Below are positions 1-9,071 of a DNA stretch of 64,000 nucleotides, piece by piece. The stretch covers positions 62,001-126,000 of the forward strand of contig VIAD01000008.1 in NCBI GenBank assembly GCA_006546595.1, read 5' to 3'. The notes under the pieces were generated by a model. It was not told where the DNA came from. It saw only the letters and a list, made by a program, of their open reading frames with translations, and searched no databases. Position 1 is the first letter of the stretch, and every line of letters begins with the position of its first letter. The DNA comes from Moraxellaceae bacterium AER2_44_116. GTDB taxonomy: Bacteria > Pseudomonadota > Gammaproteobacteria > Pseudomonadales > Moraxellaceae. Made by a program: the position numbers and the translations under genes.

Positions 1-57
1 GATCAAATTGGTTACGATGATAATAACGCCATGCCATCTGAAAGCGGTAATCATCCA

Positions 58-480
58 TCATACCTTGGTCGCCTGTTCTTTAATGTATTCATAAATGGCA
101 TGCGGTGCTGCTTGTAGAAAAACAACAAAATAGAGTGTTGCAAAAAAGACAGCTTGTAAGGCAATGCGTAAATAGGGTGCTGTTTGTGACGATTTGAGTA
201 TCGGTGTAAAAGCTTGCCTAATAAATTCAGTGGCAATAATCACCATAATGAATAGCACTGTTCCACCAACCATAATAGCCAGCTCTTTTTTAAATGTTGG
301 ACTACCTAATAAATAACTATTCATGCCAACCCACAACAGTGGTAACCAGAATTTACCCAAGAGTGGTGGTGTCCAAACAAGAGGCACAAACATCGCTGCT
401 AACAAAATGATAATGGGATTCACGATCAGGTAGTCAGCAGTACGTGTTTTTGGCTCATCAATGATGTGGTAAGAGCTCAT
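58..480 (-). CDS. small multi-pass membrane protein of unknown function
   Basis: Hypothetical inner-membrane protein of about 140 residues. I place the start at the ATG ending at 480 (MSSYHIIDEP), one base after the stop codon of the upstream ATPase, rather than at an in-frame ATG 24 codons earlier that would overlap the ATPase. Three or four hydrophobic segments are visible (roughly residues 20-40, 45-58, 68-85 and 110-130) and there are no catalytic motifs. The one-base spacing implies co-transcription and translational coupling with the AAA ATPase, so it may be that ATPase's membrane partner. That role is inference; I do not recognise the family. Confidence 0.7.
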   Translation of the reverse strand: MSSYHIIDEPKTRTADYLIVNPIIILLAAMFVPLVWTPPLLGKFWLPLLWVGMNSYLLGSPTFKKELAIMVGGTVLFIMVIIATEFIRQAFTPILKSSQTAPYLRIALQAVFFATLYFVVFLQAAPHAIYEYIKEQATKV

Positions 481-481
481 C

Positions 482-1801
482 TTATTGACCATGCTTTTTG
501 AGAAAATCGAGTACGTCATTATAGCGACCACCATCATTGGCATAGCGCGCATAATTACGTGCAGTACTTAGCCATTCTGTTGTGGTCGAACGACTAGACG
601 CGACGGCCTCACGAAAATGTTTATACTCAATGTTTGTTTGTTCTCCCGTGCTTAATGACTCATCAATGGCTTCGTCAGCGGCCATATCAACAAGATTGGC
701 AAGATCTGCACCTGAGTAACCGACGGTGTTTTTGGCCAGAGCTGCGTAGTCAATGCCTGTTCCAGTTGGGCGATCTTTCATGTGATGCTCTAATATTGAC
801 TGCCGTGCTTCTCGGTCTGGTGGTGGCACAAAAAACATACGATCAAAACGACCAGGACGTAAAAAAGCAGGATCAATACTCCATGGCACATTGGTTGATG
901 CTAAGACTAAGACTCCCTCATTATTTTGGGAGAAACCATCTAATTCAGCAAGAAACTGACTAATGATGTGACTGGATGAAGAGTTGCGGGTGTGTTCACG
1001 TTTACCAGCGAGTGCTTCTAACTCATCAAAAAATAAGACACTGGGTTTTTCAGATCGTGCTTTTTCAAAAATCGTATGTAGTTTCTGTTCTGACTCGCCA
1101 ATATACATATCGAGTACGTCAGAAATTTCAATATTATAAAACGACGCTTTACATTCGCCTGCGGTTGCTCGTGCAAGTAGGGTTTTGCCACAACCAGGAG
1201 GGCCATACAGTAAGATGCCGCCGCCAACACGTTTTTTGAAACGTTGAAATAGCGATGGCCGCTGAAAAGGTAGAATAATTTTTTTATGAATTTGTTGTTT
1301 GATTTCGCTTAAACCGACAACATCACTAAACGTTGTGGTTGTGCTTTTATAACGGCTAAGATCTGTCACTGTTGCCATATCTGGTTTTTCAATGACGCGT
1401 AATTTAGGTCGCTCACCGAGGTTTGTTGCTGATTCTGTCAGTGCTATATCCAAATGTCGTCGTCGTAATGATGGTTCAATACCCGTCGTTTTGACATACA
1501 ACTCTCGTGCTTGGTAGGTTAACTTTTGTGCTAACCAGCTTTCTACTAATAAGATGGCTTGTTTAGGATCATCCTTATTAAGTAGTATTTCGGCTTGTGC
1601 ATAATAAGCGTGTTCAATCAATGTGTTGGCAATGAGCGTAGTGTCTTCAAGCTCTAGAGGTAGACGTAATCCCGATAAATAGGGCAGGCTGGCTTCAATA
1701 TTGTTTTGTTTGAAATGTGCCAACGTAATGATTTTAGCTAATTCTGCTGATGGAGCAGCGTTATAAGCGATCATTAATCCTTGAAGGGTATTGTTATCCA
1801 C
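482..1801 (-). CDS. AAA family ATPase with TPR-like N-terminal domain
   Basis: A 439-residue ATPase of the classical (Cdc48/FtsH-like) AAA clade. Residues 1-115 are helical and TPR-like. A linker follows, then one AAA module: Walker A GPPGCGKT near residue 200, Walker B VLFFDE near 255-260, a sensor-1 region (LASTN) near 300 and an arginine-finger motif LRPGRFDR near 313. No protease or membrane segment is present, so it is not FtsH. The start is a GTG at 1801 with GAGGA seven bases upstream. The membrane-protein gene follows after one base. Such ATPases remodel or disassemble protein complexes; the substrate is unknown. Confidence 0.85.
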   Translation of the reverse strand: MDNNTLQGLMIAYNAAPSAELAKIITLAHFKQNNIEASLPYLSGLRLPLELEDTTLIANTLIEHAYYAQAEILLNKDDPKQAILLVESWLAQKLTYQARELYVKTTGIEPSLRRRHLDIALTESATNLGERPKLRVIEKPDMATVTDLSRYKSTTTTFSDVVGLSEIKQQIHKKIILPFQRPSLFQRFKKRVGGGILLYGPPGCGKTLLARATAGECKASFYNIEISDVLDMYIGESEQKLHTIFEKARSEKPSVLFFDELEALAGKREHTRNSSSSHIISQFLAELDGFSQNNEGVLVLASTNVPWSIDPAFLRPGRFDRMFFVPPPDREARQSILEHHMKDRPTGTGIDYAALAKNTVGYSGADLANLVDMAADEAIDESLSTGEQTNIEYKHFREAVASSRSTTTEWLSTARNYARYANDGGRYNDVLDFLKKHGQ

Positions 1802-1988
1802 GTACTATCCTCATGTTTGGTCATGTAATCAATGACATCCTATGTTAATTCTATCGCAGAATTTAAGGGGAATAGCAAGTAAGATGAGTATTGAAAAGTA
1901 TTTTCTTGCTCAAAAATTCTTATAAACGCCACGAGCTTGAGTTAGAAGCAGATGATTTAATCTGCCAATTGAGTTAATCGACCAACGG

Positions 1989-2375
1989 TTAGCCAACTAA
2001 CAAGGCTCGATAAATACACAAAAAACCACACACGCCCAAAAGCGTTAATGTTAATGCCGTTCCGCCAATTCGGCCGAATTTAAAGGACTCATTAAAAGAA
2101 AGTGCATAGCCATGTAGTAAACGACTAACGACTAATGTTCCAGCTAATAAATGAATCCAGAGTGCAGAAAAATGACTGATTTCCAAAAAGCCAATCATCA
2201 CTAAAATCATCGGTACATATTCCGCAAAGTTACCGTGAGCACGAATTCGTCTTAATAAAACAGGATTGCCGCCATCGCCCAAGCTAATGCCCTGACTGCG
2301 AATGGCAATGACGCGAACACTCAGCACTAAAAACCAAAGTGATAAAAGACCCGCGTATAAAAGTGTAATCGTCAT
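1989..2375 (-). CDS. MAPEG family membrane protein
   Basis: A 128-residue integral membrane protein with about four hydrophobic helices. The pattern RIRAHGNFAEYVP near residues 43-55, and a later R-L-L-H-G element, are typical of the MAPEG family (membrane-associated, eicosanoid and glutathione metabolism; bacterial YecN-like members). Family members are glutathione-dependent detoxification enzymes or are of unknown activity. The ATG at 2375 is preceded by AAAGGC. It is transcribed alone, between the ATPase pair and the TetR gene, so no pathway is implied by context. Confidence 0.85.
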   Translation of the reverse strand: MTITLLYAGLLSLWFLVLSVRVIAIRSQGISLGDGGNPVLLRRIRAHGNFAEYVPMILVMIGFLEISHFSALWIHLLAGTLVVSRLLHGYALSFNESFKFGRIGGTALTLTLLGVCGFLCIYRALLVG

Positions 2376-2439
2376 TATTATTGCCTTTGATAAAATGGTT
2401 AGTTAAGTACCCAAACAAAAGTTTCGCCATTTATGGTGA

Positions 2440-2549
2440 TTCTGAGCTTGACGAAGAATCCAAGCACCCAGCTTATGATCAGAGCGGGCGGTTAGTTTTG
2501 ATCGTTCCATGCTGAGCCTGACGAAGCACGACAAGCTCAGTGCGAACGG
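2440..2549. repeat. dispersed inverted repeat (TGAGC-TG-CGAAG type)
   Basis: The spacer between the MAPEG and TetR genes contains GAGCTTGACGAAG near 2447 and a hairpin at about 2505-2546. In the hairpin TGAGCCTGACG is mirrored by CGACAAGCTCA, bounded by GTTC and GAAC. This is the form of the intergenic REP-like palindromes common in proteobacteria. It contains no ORF and could fold in RNA downstream of the TetR gene. Confidence 0.55.
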
Positions 2550-2576
2550 AAAATACAAACTGTAACATTCATTGTA

Positions 2577-3134
2577 TTAATTCTTTTTTTCAATGGCATC
2601 AATAGCAAACTTCGTACTCGCGGCCAAAAACTCTTGTTGTAACTCAGGCGTTTTTAATGCCCTAGCTAAGCTGATTGTTCCGACACTTAATGCCAAAATG
2701 GCCCAAGCGGATGATTCGCTGCCTGTATGTTTGGCAATACTTGCATGAATCTTTTTAAGACCACTCTCAAACACATCTTTGACTGAATCATCTGAACGTG
2801 CCACTTCATTGGTTAATGAGGGGAGAACGCAGCCAAACTCAGGAAAACGAACATGCAAAGGACTTAAGTATGCACTAATGGCTTGGGAAATATCGGCGTC
2901 TAGGCTTTGACCAACAATGAGATTATTTGAATTGTTTAACTCACGATTGATGATTTCAACCAGTAACTCAGTTTTTGAGTCAAAGTGGCTATAAAAAGCA
3001 CCACCCGTTAACCCTACAGATGCCATCAGTCCATCAACGCCCGTTGTGGCAAAACCCTCTTTTTTGGCCAATGCACCCGCTTTCTCAATTAATTTTTGGC
3101 GAGTTTCAGCCTTACGGTTCTGTGGGTATCTCAT
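2577..3134 (-). CDS. TetR family transcriptional regulator
   Basis: A 185-residue TetR-type repressor. The N-terminal helix-turn-helix (residues about 10-55) has the hallmark pattern TTGVDGLMASVGLTGGAFY followed by SHFDSKTEL. The remaining alpha-helical region would be the ligand-binding domain. It resembles the regulators usually named for control of reductase or efflux genes. It is transcribed in the same direction as the MAPEG gene 200 bp downstream, which is a plausible but unproven target. A palindrome 22-46 bp upstream of the start could be its autoregulatory operator. Confidence 0.9.
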   Translation of the reverse strand: MRYPQNRKAETRQKLIEKAGALAKKEGFATTGVDGLMASVGLTGGAFYSHFDSKTELLVEIINRELNNSNNLIVGQSLDADISQAISAYLSPLHVRFPEFGCVLPSLTNEVARSDDSVKDVFESGLKKIHASIAKHTGSESSAWAILALSVGTISLARALKTPELQQEFLAASTKFAIDAIEKKN

Positions 3135-3155
3135 GGTTATGTCTCTGCTATTCTC

Positions 3156-3180
3156 GTAACGTCATCTTATCATGCGTTAC
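3156..3180. promoter_or_regulatory. candidate TetR operator palindrome
   Basis: The 25-bp stretch has perfect 6-bp arms GTAACG and CGTTAC around a 13-bp centre, just upstream of the TetR start codon. Palindromes of this size in this position commonly serve as TetR-family operators. The assignment is positional only. Confidence 0.35.
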
Positions 3181-3593
3181 TTTATATTACGATCGTTTGC
3201 TAAAGCGGTGAGGCTATAAAAAAACTAAGATTGATTGGCTATTTTGTCTTGGCGAATGGACTCATTTTGACAAGAAAGATGTTTGTTTTATTGACTTTAT
3301 ATCACGATGAAAAATATAGCTTTTTACCATGGTAATTAGAGTAAATGCTCTATTTTTATGTGTTCGCGAGCCTTCATGATTAGTGAAATGACACATTTGA
3401 CCGCCTTTTTAAGGCGGATATTTGAAAATTAGCGGTTATTTAGAGCTCTGTGAGCATGATTTAGTCGCAGAATTAAGTCATTTCGTCGGAAGTAAGAACG
3501 AGGCGACAAAAAATAACGACCCTAACACGCTATGATGGAAATGATCGATACAAGCACAGATTTTTGAATATTACGCGTTTTTACAGGAAAAAT
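3181..3593. other. intergenic region without a gene
   Basis: This is an AT-rich divergent spacer between the TetR gene and the binding-protein gene. It holds a short near-repeat of ACTTTATATYACGAT (3179-3193 and 3294-3308) and a small hairpin CCGCCTT-TTT-AAGGCGG at 3401-3417. I see no convincing ORF or structured RNA. Confidence 0.5.
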
Positions 3594-4412
3594 ATGATGA
3601 TTGAATCACAAAAAAAATGCGTAAATCGTCTTTTTGCATCGTCTCTCGGTGTCGCGCTATTGTTGAGCAATGTGGCTTACAGTCGTGAGTTTAATGTTTG
3701 CTTGAATCCACGATTTACCAAAGACCCCATGCTGCATTCTTATATTGACCTAATGAATATGGCGGCGGCAAAAGTCGGTAATACATTAAATGCTGTGCCG
3801 ATGAATTGGGAGGACTGCCAAGAAATGGTAAAAGCAGGGCAGTTTGATGGTGCAATGCCTGCTATTTGGAATGATAAGCGCGCTGAGTTCTTATATATGC
3901 CTGAAGATGCAGGTACAAATCTGGATACGCCGTATGCACTGGCTAAACTTGACTATGCGTTAATTACCTCGGCTACTTCAAAGTATGTTTACGATGGGGA
4001 CATAAAAACAGTTCCTCAGCCCATTCTTGTGCCAGAAGGTTATGTCTTAGCAAAAGAAATTGCCAAACTTGACAGTTCATTAGTCGTGAAAAGTATTGGT
4101 GCTGATGATTACGACAACTTTGTTCGTTTAACCAGAGGTGAGCGGGGCAGTGTCATTGCACTCAAGCAATATGCCAAAAAAGTACTGCAAAAATCCCAAT
4201 TTCGTAACACCTTAAAACTCAGTAAAAAAACCGTTTTTGCGAAAACGTTTTTTATGGCGTTTTCTAAAAAATCTGTTAGCCAAGATGAAGTTTTAAAAAT
4301 GTGGAAGCAAATTCCATTGATTAAAAAAAGTCCAGAATGGGCAAAAATTCAGCAAAAAATCGCTCGTGATGCGGGAGTTGCAGCAAAAGCGGCTGTTGTA
4401 CTCAAGCCTTAA
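3594..4412 (+). CDS. periplasmic substrate-binding protein (SBP_bac_3-like)
   Basis: A periplasmic solute-binding-type protein of about 272 residues. I choose the ATG at 3594, which has AGGAAA 5-10 bases upstream, over a TTG ten codons earlier. An N-terminal signal peptide ends near ALLLSNVAYS. The rest resembles the type-2 periplasmic binding fold used by amino-acid ABC transporters (for example the segment MAAAKVGNTLNAVPMNWEDC). No permease or ATPase gene is adjacent. It precedes a diheme peroxidase and a histidine kinase, so a sensory role (ligand presentation to the kinase) is as likely as transport. Confidence 0.75.
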   Translation: MMIESQKKCVNRLFASSLGVALLLSNVAYSREFNVCLNPRFTKDPMLHSYIDLMNMAAAKVGNTLNAVPMNWEDCQEMVKAGQFDGAMPAIWNDKRAEFLYMPEDAGTNLDTPYALAKLDYALITSATSKYVYDGDIKTVPQPILVPEGYVLAKEIAKLDSSLVVKSIGADDYDNFVRLTRGERGSVIALKQYAKKVLQKSQFRNTLKLSKKTVFAKTFFMAFSKKSVSQDEVLKMWKQIPLIKKSPEWAKIQQKIARDAGVAAKAAVVLKP

Positions 4413-4472
4413 CGCCATCAGGAAAAAAGCAATGGATTGCAAAAACTCACATTAGTCTCAATTGGAAAATGT

Positions 4473-5444
4473 ATGAAAAGCAATGTGTTGAAATTTTTTC
4501 TTTCATTAGAGCTTTTACTCTTAACTTGTCCAAGCATCGCCGCACCCTTGAGTAAAGAGCCTATTCGTCCTCTCATGATGTTGAAAGTAGATACTCAAAA
4601 AGCAGCATTAGGTAAATTGCTTTTTGAAGATAAACGTTTGTCTAAAGATAATACGGTGGCCTGTCTGAATTGCCATAGCTATCACACAGGTGGGGTGGAT
4701 AACTTGCCTGTGTCCACAGGGGTTCGAGGTCAACAGGGGGCTATTAATGCGCCAACGGTATTTAATGCCGCCAATAACTTTGTGCAGTTTTGGGATGGTC
4801 GTGCGCGTAATTTAGAGGATCAAGTGGGTCATGTGATTAGCAATCCTAAAGAGTTTGATTCTAGCTTTAGTCTCATTATCCAAAAGCTATCGAAAGATAG
4901 TGCGATGGTGTCTGAATTCAAAAAGTTATATCCAGAGGGTTTAAGCGAGCCAAGCATTCGTTCAGCTCTTGCTGAATTTGAACGTGGTTTAATTACGCCA
5001 TCACGTTTTGATCGTTATTTGCAAGGCGAGGCCAACGCCATTAATGACCAAGAAAAAAATGGTTATCAGTTATTCAAGTCTTACGGCTGTATTGCCTGTC
5101 ATCAAGGACAAAACGTCGGTGGCAATATGTTTCAAGTGTTTGGCGCAATGAATAATTATTTCGCTGACCGAAAAACGCCGAAAACGGATGCCGATAATGG
5201 TCGTTACAACGTCACACACAAAGAATCTGATCGTCACCTGTTCAAAGTGCCTTCCTTACGAAATGTTGCCTTAACCGCGCCGTATTTTCATGACGCATCT
5301 GCCGCCACATTGGAACAAGCCATTAACACGATGTTTAAGTATCAATTAGGGCGTACTGCACCACAGCAGGATAAAGAGGATATTGCGGCCTTTTTGAAAA
5401 GTTTAACAGGGCAACATGTGTTGATGAACGCGCAAAGACCTTAG
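4473..5444 (+). CDS. diheme cytochrome c peroxidase (CCP/MauG family)
   Basis: A periplasmic diheme enzyme of about 323 residues. It has two CXXCH haem-binding motifs, CLNCH at about residues 64-68 and CIACH at about 206-210, in the CCP/MauG arrangement, and the C-terminal element LRNVALTAPYFHD typical of the family. Classical members reduce H2O2 with electrons from cytochrome c. MauG-like members oxidise protein residues. The start is taken at the ATG at 4473, giving a signal peptide ending near SIAA. The upstream TTG at 4437 is less likely. The kinase gene follows after 12 bp, so the genes are probably co-transcribed. Confidence 0.9.
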   Translation: MKSNVLKFFLSLELLLLTCPSIAAPLSKEPIRPLMMLKVDTQKAALGKLLFEDKRLSKDNTVACLNCHSYHTGGVDNLPVSTGVRGQQGAINAPTVFNAANNFVQFWDGRARNLEDQVGHVISNPKEFDSSFSLIIQKLSKDSAMVSEFKKLYPEGLSEPSIRSALAEFERGLITPSRFDRYLQGEANAINDQEKNGYQLFKSYGCIACHQGQNVGGNMFQVFGAMNNYFADRKTPKTDADNGRYNVTHKESDRHLFKVPSLRNVALTAPYFHDASAATLEQAINTMFKYQLGRTAPQQDKEDIAAFLKSLTGQHVLMNAQRP

Positions 5445-5456
5445 GAGGTCATAGAC

Positions 5457-7271
5457 ATGAATGATTTATTGCTCAGCACCAATGAAATGAACGTGCTTTC
5501 TAATGGTGGGAGTCGCTTAACTAAAGGTGCGGCTCTTATTAAGCAATTACTCCCTTGGTTATTGTTGGTTGTTACCTTAATGGTGATGTTGTCTTGGTTA
5601 GCTTATAAATCGGCAGGCCGTAATCTCGGTGCAGAACATGCACTACAGTCACAACTGAGTGAGCTCAAAGAAACGGACGCTTTCTTGGATGTCGGTATTT
5701 ACGATGTGCGTTCTAATTTAGATGCCGACTATGATTTGCTGGCAGGTACTTATGAAGCTTTGCTATCACAGACCAAAGCCATTCAAGCTAAAAGTAAAGC
5801 CATGGGCTTAAAAAATGATGCAATGACAAAGCTGATTGAGCAAGCTGAGATTAAAGGCGATTTGTTAGATAAGTTTAAAGCAGGTCATGCGTTGTACCGC
5901 AACTCGTTGAAATATTTGCCTGATTCCGTGCGTCATGTGCGTGAGTTAGCAGTAGCAAAACATGCTCCAAAACAAGTGGATGACTTGGCTCGTTCGATTT
6001 TAGCCTTATCATTGGATTATTCGATTACGGGTAATGCCGATAAAGCAGATGAGTTACGGACGGTTGCCGCCAGCCTATCGAGTATTGATGGTTTAGACGA
6101 GGAGTTAGATGAAGCCCGTCGAGAGTTAGTTGCTCATGCCTATTCTGTCGTTTTTCAAAAAAGTGCAGAAACACAACAGTTTAGCGACTTTGCGGCCATT
6201 CAATTTAGAGCCCAAGTGAATGACATTGCTAACGACTTTCAACAACAATTTGATATGAAAACACGATTAGAGCAGTTGTATCGTCAAGCACTTATTGCAT
6301 TCTCGGCGGTGTTGTTAGTTGTTTTGGTATTTTTAGCATTTCGACTGCTTCAAAGTTTTCGCTTAATCAATGATGCCAATGCCAATTTAGAAAAAAATGT
6401 TGCTAAACGTACGATTGACTTAAATCAGGCTTTGCAACAATTACAAACGCAGCAGTCTCAAATCATTCAGCAAGAAAAAATGGCTTCGCTGGGGCAAATG
6501 GTGGCAGGTGTTGCTCACGAAATTAATACGCCGTTGGGCTATTTGAGTAGTGGTTTGCAATCCGCTCAGACATCGGTGCCGCTGTTTGCTCAGCTTTCAG
6601 CAGCGGTTAGCCAAATGATTACCACGCTAACATCTGAAAATGCTTCTCAAGAAGAAGTGGAAAGAGATATTTCTATTGCACATAGCTTGGCAACAATAAT
6701 TCAAGAAGAAGGCATTGTGGATGAAATAGACCAATTGTTAAAAAATGGTTTATTTGGAGTGGAGCAAATTTCGGAAATTGTTGCCAATCTTAAAGATTTT
6801 AGTCGCTTAGATTCAAAATCCAGTGCTCTTTACAATACAACGGACTGTATTGAAAGCACATTGAAAATTGCAACGAATGTCATTAAAAAAGTGACCATTC
6901 AAAAGCAATTAAGCGAAGTCCCACAATCCGAAGGTTTTCCTTCGCAAATTAACCAAGTTCTGCTCAATCTCATCACTAACGCCTGCCATGCAACGGATAA
7001 TCGTGATAATGGCATTGTTTCCATTACACAAACATTTGATGAGCAAGCAAAAGCCATCAAGATTGATATTGCCGATAATGGCACAGGAATACCTAGAGAT
7101 ATTGTTGGTAAGATTTTTGACCCATTCTTTACGACTAAAAAAGTAGGTCAAGGTACAGGGTTAGGATTGCATATTTCACGTCAAATTATTGAGGCACACA
7201 AAGGGAAAATATCAGTGTCATCTATAGAGGGTAAAGGCACAACGTTTTCTATTTTTCTGCCCGTTGTTTGA
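5457..7271 (+). CDS. membrane sensor histidine kinase
   Basis: A 604-residue hybrid-free histidine kinase. TM1 lies at about residues 30-48, followed by a roughly 230-residue helical periplasmic region with no recognised sensor motif, TM2 at about 278-298 and a glutamine-rich coiled coil. The H-box GVAHEINTP has its phospho-accepting His at about residue 354. The N-box INQVLLNLITNACHAT, the G1 box DNGTGIP, the F-box DPFFTTK and the G2 box GQGTGLGL are all present, so it should be active. AGGAGGT precedes the ATG. The response regulator lies 66 bp downstream and is the expected partner. Confidence 0.92.
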   Translation: MNDLLLSTNEMNVLSNGGSRLTKGAALIKQLLPWLLLVVTLMVMLSWLAYKSAGRNLGAEHALQSQLSELKETDAFLDVGIYDVRSNLDADYDLLAGTYEALLSQTKAIQAKSKAMGLKNDAMTKLIEQAEIKGDLLDKFKAGHALYRNSLKYLPDSVRHVRELAVAKHAPKQVDDLARSILALSLDYSITGNADKADELRTVAASLSSIDGLDEELDEARRELVAHAYSVVFQKSAETQQFSDFAAIQFRAQVNDIANDFQQQFDMKTRLEQLYRQALIAFSAVLLVVLVFLAFRLLQSFRLINDANANLEKNVAKRTIDLNQALQQLQTQQSQIIQQEKMASLGQMVAGVAHEINTPLGYLSSGLQSAQTSVPLFAQLSAAVSQMITTLTSENASQEEVERDISIAHSLATIIQEEGIVDEIDQLLKNGLFGVEQISEIVANLKDFSRLDSKSSALYNTTDCIESTLKIATNVIKKVTIQKQLSEVPQSEGFPSQINQVLLNLITNACHATDNRDNGIVSITQTFDEQAKAIKIDIADNGTGIPRDIVGKIFDPFFTTKKVGQGTGLGLHISRQIIEAHKGKISVSSIEGKGTTFSIFLPVV

Positions 7272-7337
7272 GTCTCGTTAATGTTTGTTTGGGGCTGATT
7301 AAGCCTCTCCCCAAGCCATTTTATTCAGAGGTGAAAT

Positions 7338-8303
7338 ATGTTTAATACCAATTCATTGGTCAACACAAAACGTAAAGTGCTGTTATTGGATGACGAAGAG
7401 CGCGTACTGATTGCTTTACGTGCGGTGCTTCGACACCAATACAGCGTCACCATTGCCACAGAAGGTGCACAGGCTCTTGAATTTCTAAAAAATGAAGATT
7501 TTCATGTGTTTGTTAGCGATCAGCGTATGCCGAATTTAACGGGCGTAGAAGTGTTACGTAAGGCAAGGGATATTGCCCCTGCAACAACACGACTACTGTT
7601 AACAGGATACTCGGATTTAGCGGCTATTATTGGCTCAGTCAATGAAAGTGAGGTTTTTCGATTTATCAATAAGCCTTGGAATAATAATGAGTTACTGAAC
7701 ATTATTAGTCAGGCCGCAGACGTTGCCGAAGAAGCCAAAACGGTATTTAAAGCCAATCCTGAGTTAATGGCTGAGGCCGCCATTATGCCCGTTTATACGT
7801 CTTCACATCGTCAATCGGTACTTATTCTCGATCAGGATGTAGCACATGTTGAAGAGGTTCGTCAGGTGTTAGACGATGTGAATCTTTTATGGGCTAAAAC
7901 GTCCGATGAAGCCTTGAAGATTCTGTCAGAAAACACACTGGGTCTGATTATTGTTGATATTGCAATCGGTGGCGGCGTTGTTGATTTGATGAAGTTGTTG
8001 AAACAGCAGTATCCCCATGTGTTGTCCATTGTGACCACGCACCGACAAGACAGTACATTATTGATTGATCTGATCAATCAAGTGAAAATTTTTAGGTATT
8101 TACATCGACCTTATCGGACAGGCTTATTGAAGCAATACGTCAGCTCTGCAATGTCGATGCAGCATCGCTTCGAGGCTGCTCCTGCACTTGTGAAACAGCA
8201 AGCCCCTCAACAGTCCACTTCTTCGATGACGGTGAGTACATCCATCATGGATAAGGTAAAAGCGTTGGGGATGCGCCTAAGGCTGAATTTTAGCACGGCT
8301 TAA
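7338..8303 (+). CDS. response regulator with two receiver domains, no DNA-binding domain
   Basis: A 321-residue protein. The first receiver domain (residues about 12-130) is intact: acidic pair DD at 18-19, phospho-acceptor Asp61 in VSDQRMP, the LLLTG switch region and Lys112 in NKPW. The second (about 160-280) is degenerate: it keeps an Asp in IIVDI but has HRPY where the conserved KP would be. There is no HD-GYP, GGDEF or HTH output domain. The protein probably works by phosphotransfer or protein-protein contact, as partner of the upstream histidine kinase. Confidence 0.88.
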   Translation: MFNTNSLVNTKRKVLLLDDEERVLIALRAVLRHQYSVTIATEGAQALEFLKNEDFHVFVSDQRMPNLTGVEVLRKARDIAPATTRLLLTGYSDLAAIIGSVNESEVFRFINKPWNNNELLNIISQAADVAEEAKTVFKANPELMAEAAIMPVYTSSHRQSVLILDQDVAHVEEVRQVLDDVNLLWAKTSDEALKILSENTLGLIIVDIAIGGGVVDLMKLLKQQYPHVLSIVTTHRQDSTLLIDLINQVKIFRYLHRPYRTGLLKQYVSSAMSMQHRFEAAPALVKQQAPQQSTSSMTVSTSIMDKVKALGMRLRLNFSTA

Positions 8304-8467
8304 TTGAAATTTAATCTCACGTCGTGATTGAGCGTTGAGAGAAAAGTTATCAATTGGATAGCGGCTTTAGAATGTCAGTTTTTCTTTGAGAGATTGATAT
8401 TCAACGACTATTAATTGATATGAATTGAGTTTTTGACTCTAACTTTTTAATTGATATTGAGTGCTAA

Positions 8468-8737
8468 ATGAAGGTTAAGTTTTATAAGGTTACGGTGACA
8501 GATGGCCATTTGACCAAAGATGTCGTTATTCCCGCTAAAAATGTCATCATGGCTCAATTACAACTGCAAAATGAGCATCAGCGTGTCGTTAGTGTTAAGT
8601 ATTTAGGCTGGCAATATGTCAACGTGTTTGTAGGTTCTGAGGGCTTACATTTTCATGTCCAGATTAATGGCCATAAAATACTACTTAAAGATCAACATCA
8701 TGGATTTGAATATTTACGACAAAAAATGGGCAATTGA
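8468..8737 (+). CDS. hypothetical protein, 89 residues
   Basis: A small soluble protein without signal peptide or membrane segment, beginning MKVKFYKVTVTDG. Its first 45 residues loosely resemble the N-terminal strand-helix-strand element of GspF/PilC-like proteins (A-x-N-x-x-x-A-x-x-Q-L), but the similarity is too weak to assign function. The Shine-Dalgarno sequence is poor. It lies between the two-component genes and the tandem Cys-motif genes, all on the same strand. Confidence 0.6.
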   Translation: MKVKFYKVTVTDGHLTKDVVIPAKNVIMAQLQLQNEHQRVVSVKYLGWQYVNVFVGSEGLHFHVQINGHKILLKDQHHGFEYLRQKMGN

Positions 8738-8796
8738 ATAGATAAGAGGCATAGAGGTATTTATTGTTAGCTATGATTAACTAAAGGAGTGGAAAT

Positions 8797-9030
8797 ATGG
8801 CGTTTCAACAAGCAAAGTGTCGCTGTGAAAATGGAAGTTGTTTTCTTCATGTCGATCAAGAGTGGATGAAGCGTAATTATAGTCAATTCAAAACATTGGA
8901 GGGGTTGTGTACGCATAATCACGAATTTAACGCGTTGGAGTCGGAGCGTTTAGATCAAAAAAATGTCTGGTTAACCGAATTAGGTGTTTATTCAACACAA
9001 CAAGTGGATTGTGCTTTAAAAAATGGCTGA
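8797..9030 (+). CDS. small Cys-motif protein A (tandem paralogue)
   Basis: A 77-residue unknown protein with a strong ribosome-binding site (AAAGGAG at 8783-8789). Near the N-terminus is KCRCENGSCFL, i.e. Cys-x-Cys-x4-Cys, and a last Cys lies near the C-terminus. It shares with the next gene the skeleton C-x-C-x-NG-x-CFL, then NYS, then ALE, then WL-x-x-LGV-x-S and a terminal Cys, so the two are duplicates. The spacing suggests metal binding or a disulphide-stabilised fold. No export signal is present, and the family is not one I recognise. Confidence 0.7.
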   Translation: MAFQQAKCRCENGSCFLHVDQEWMKRNYSQFKTLEGLCTHNHEFNALESERLDQKNVWLTELGVYSTQQVDCALKNG

Positions 9031-9071
9031 GGTATTACTCAGTTAGAACGATGATAACAAGGAGTGTTACG

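Noticed and set aside
634..1239. Plus-strand ORFs opposite the AAA ATPase
   Set aside because: The antisense ATPase frame carries all conserved motifs; the plus-strand frames show no recognisable domain.
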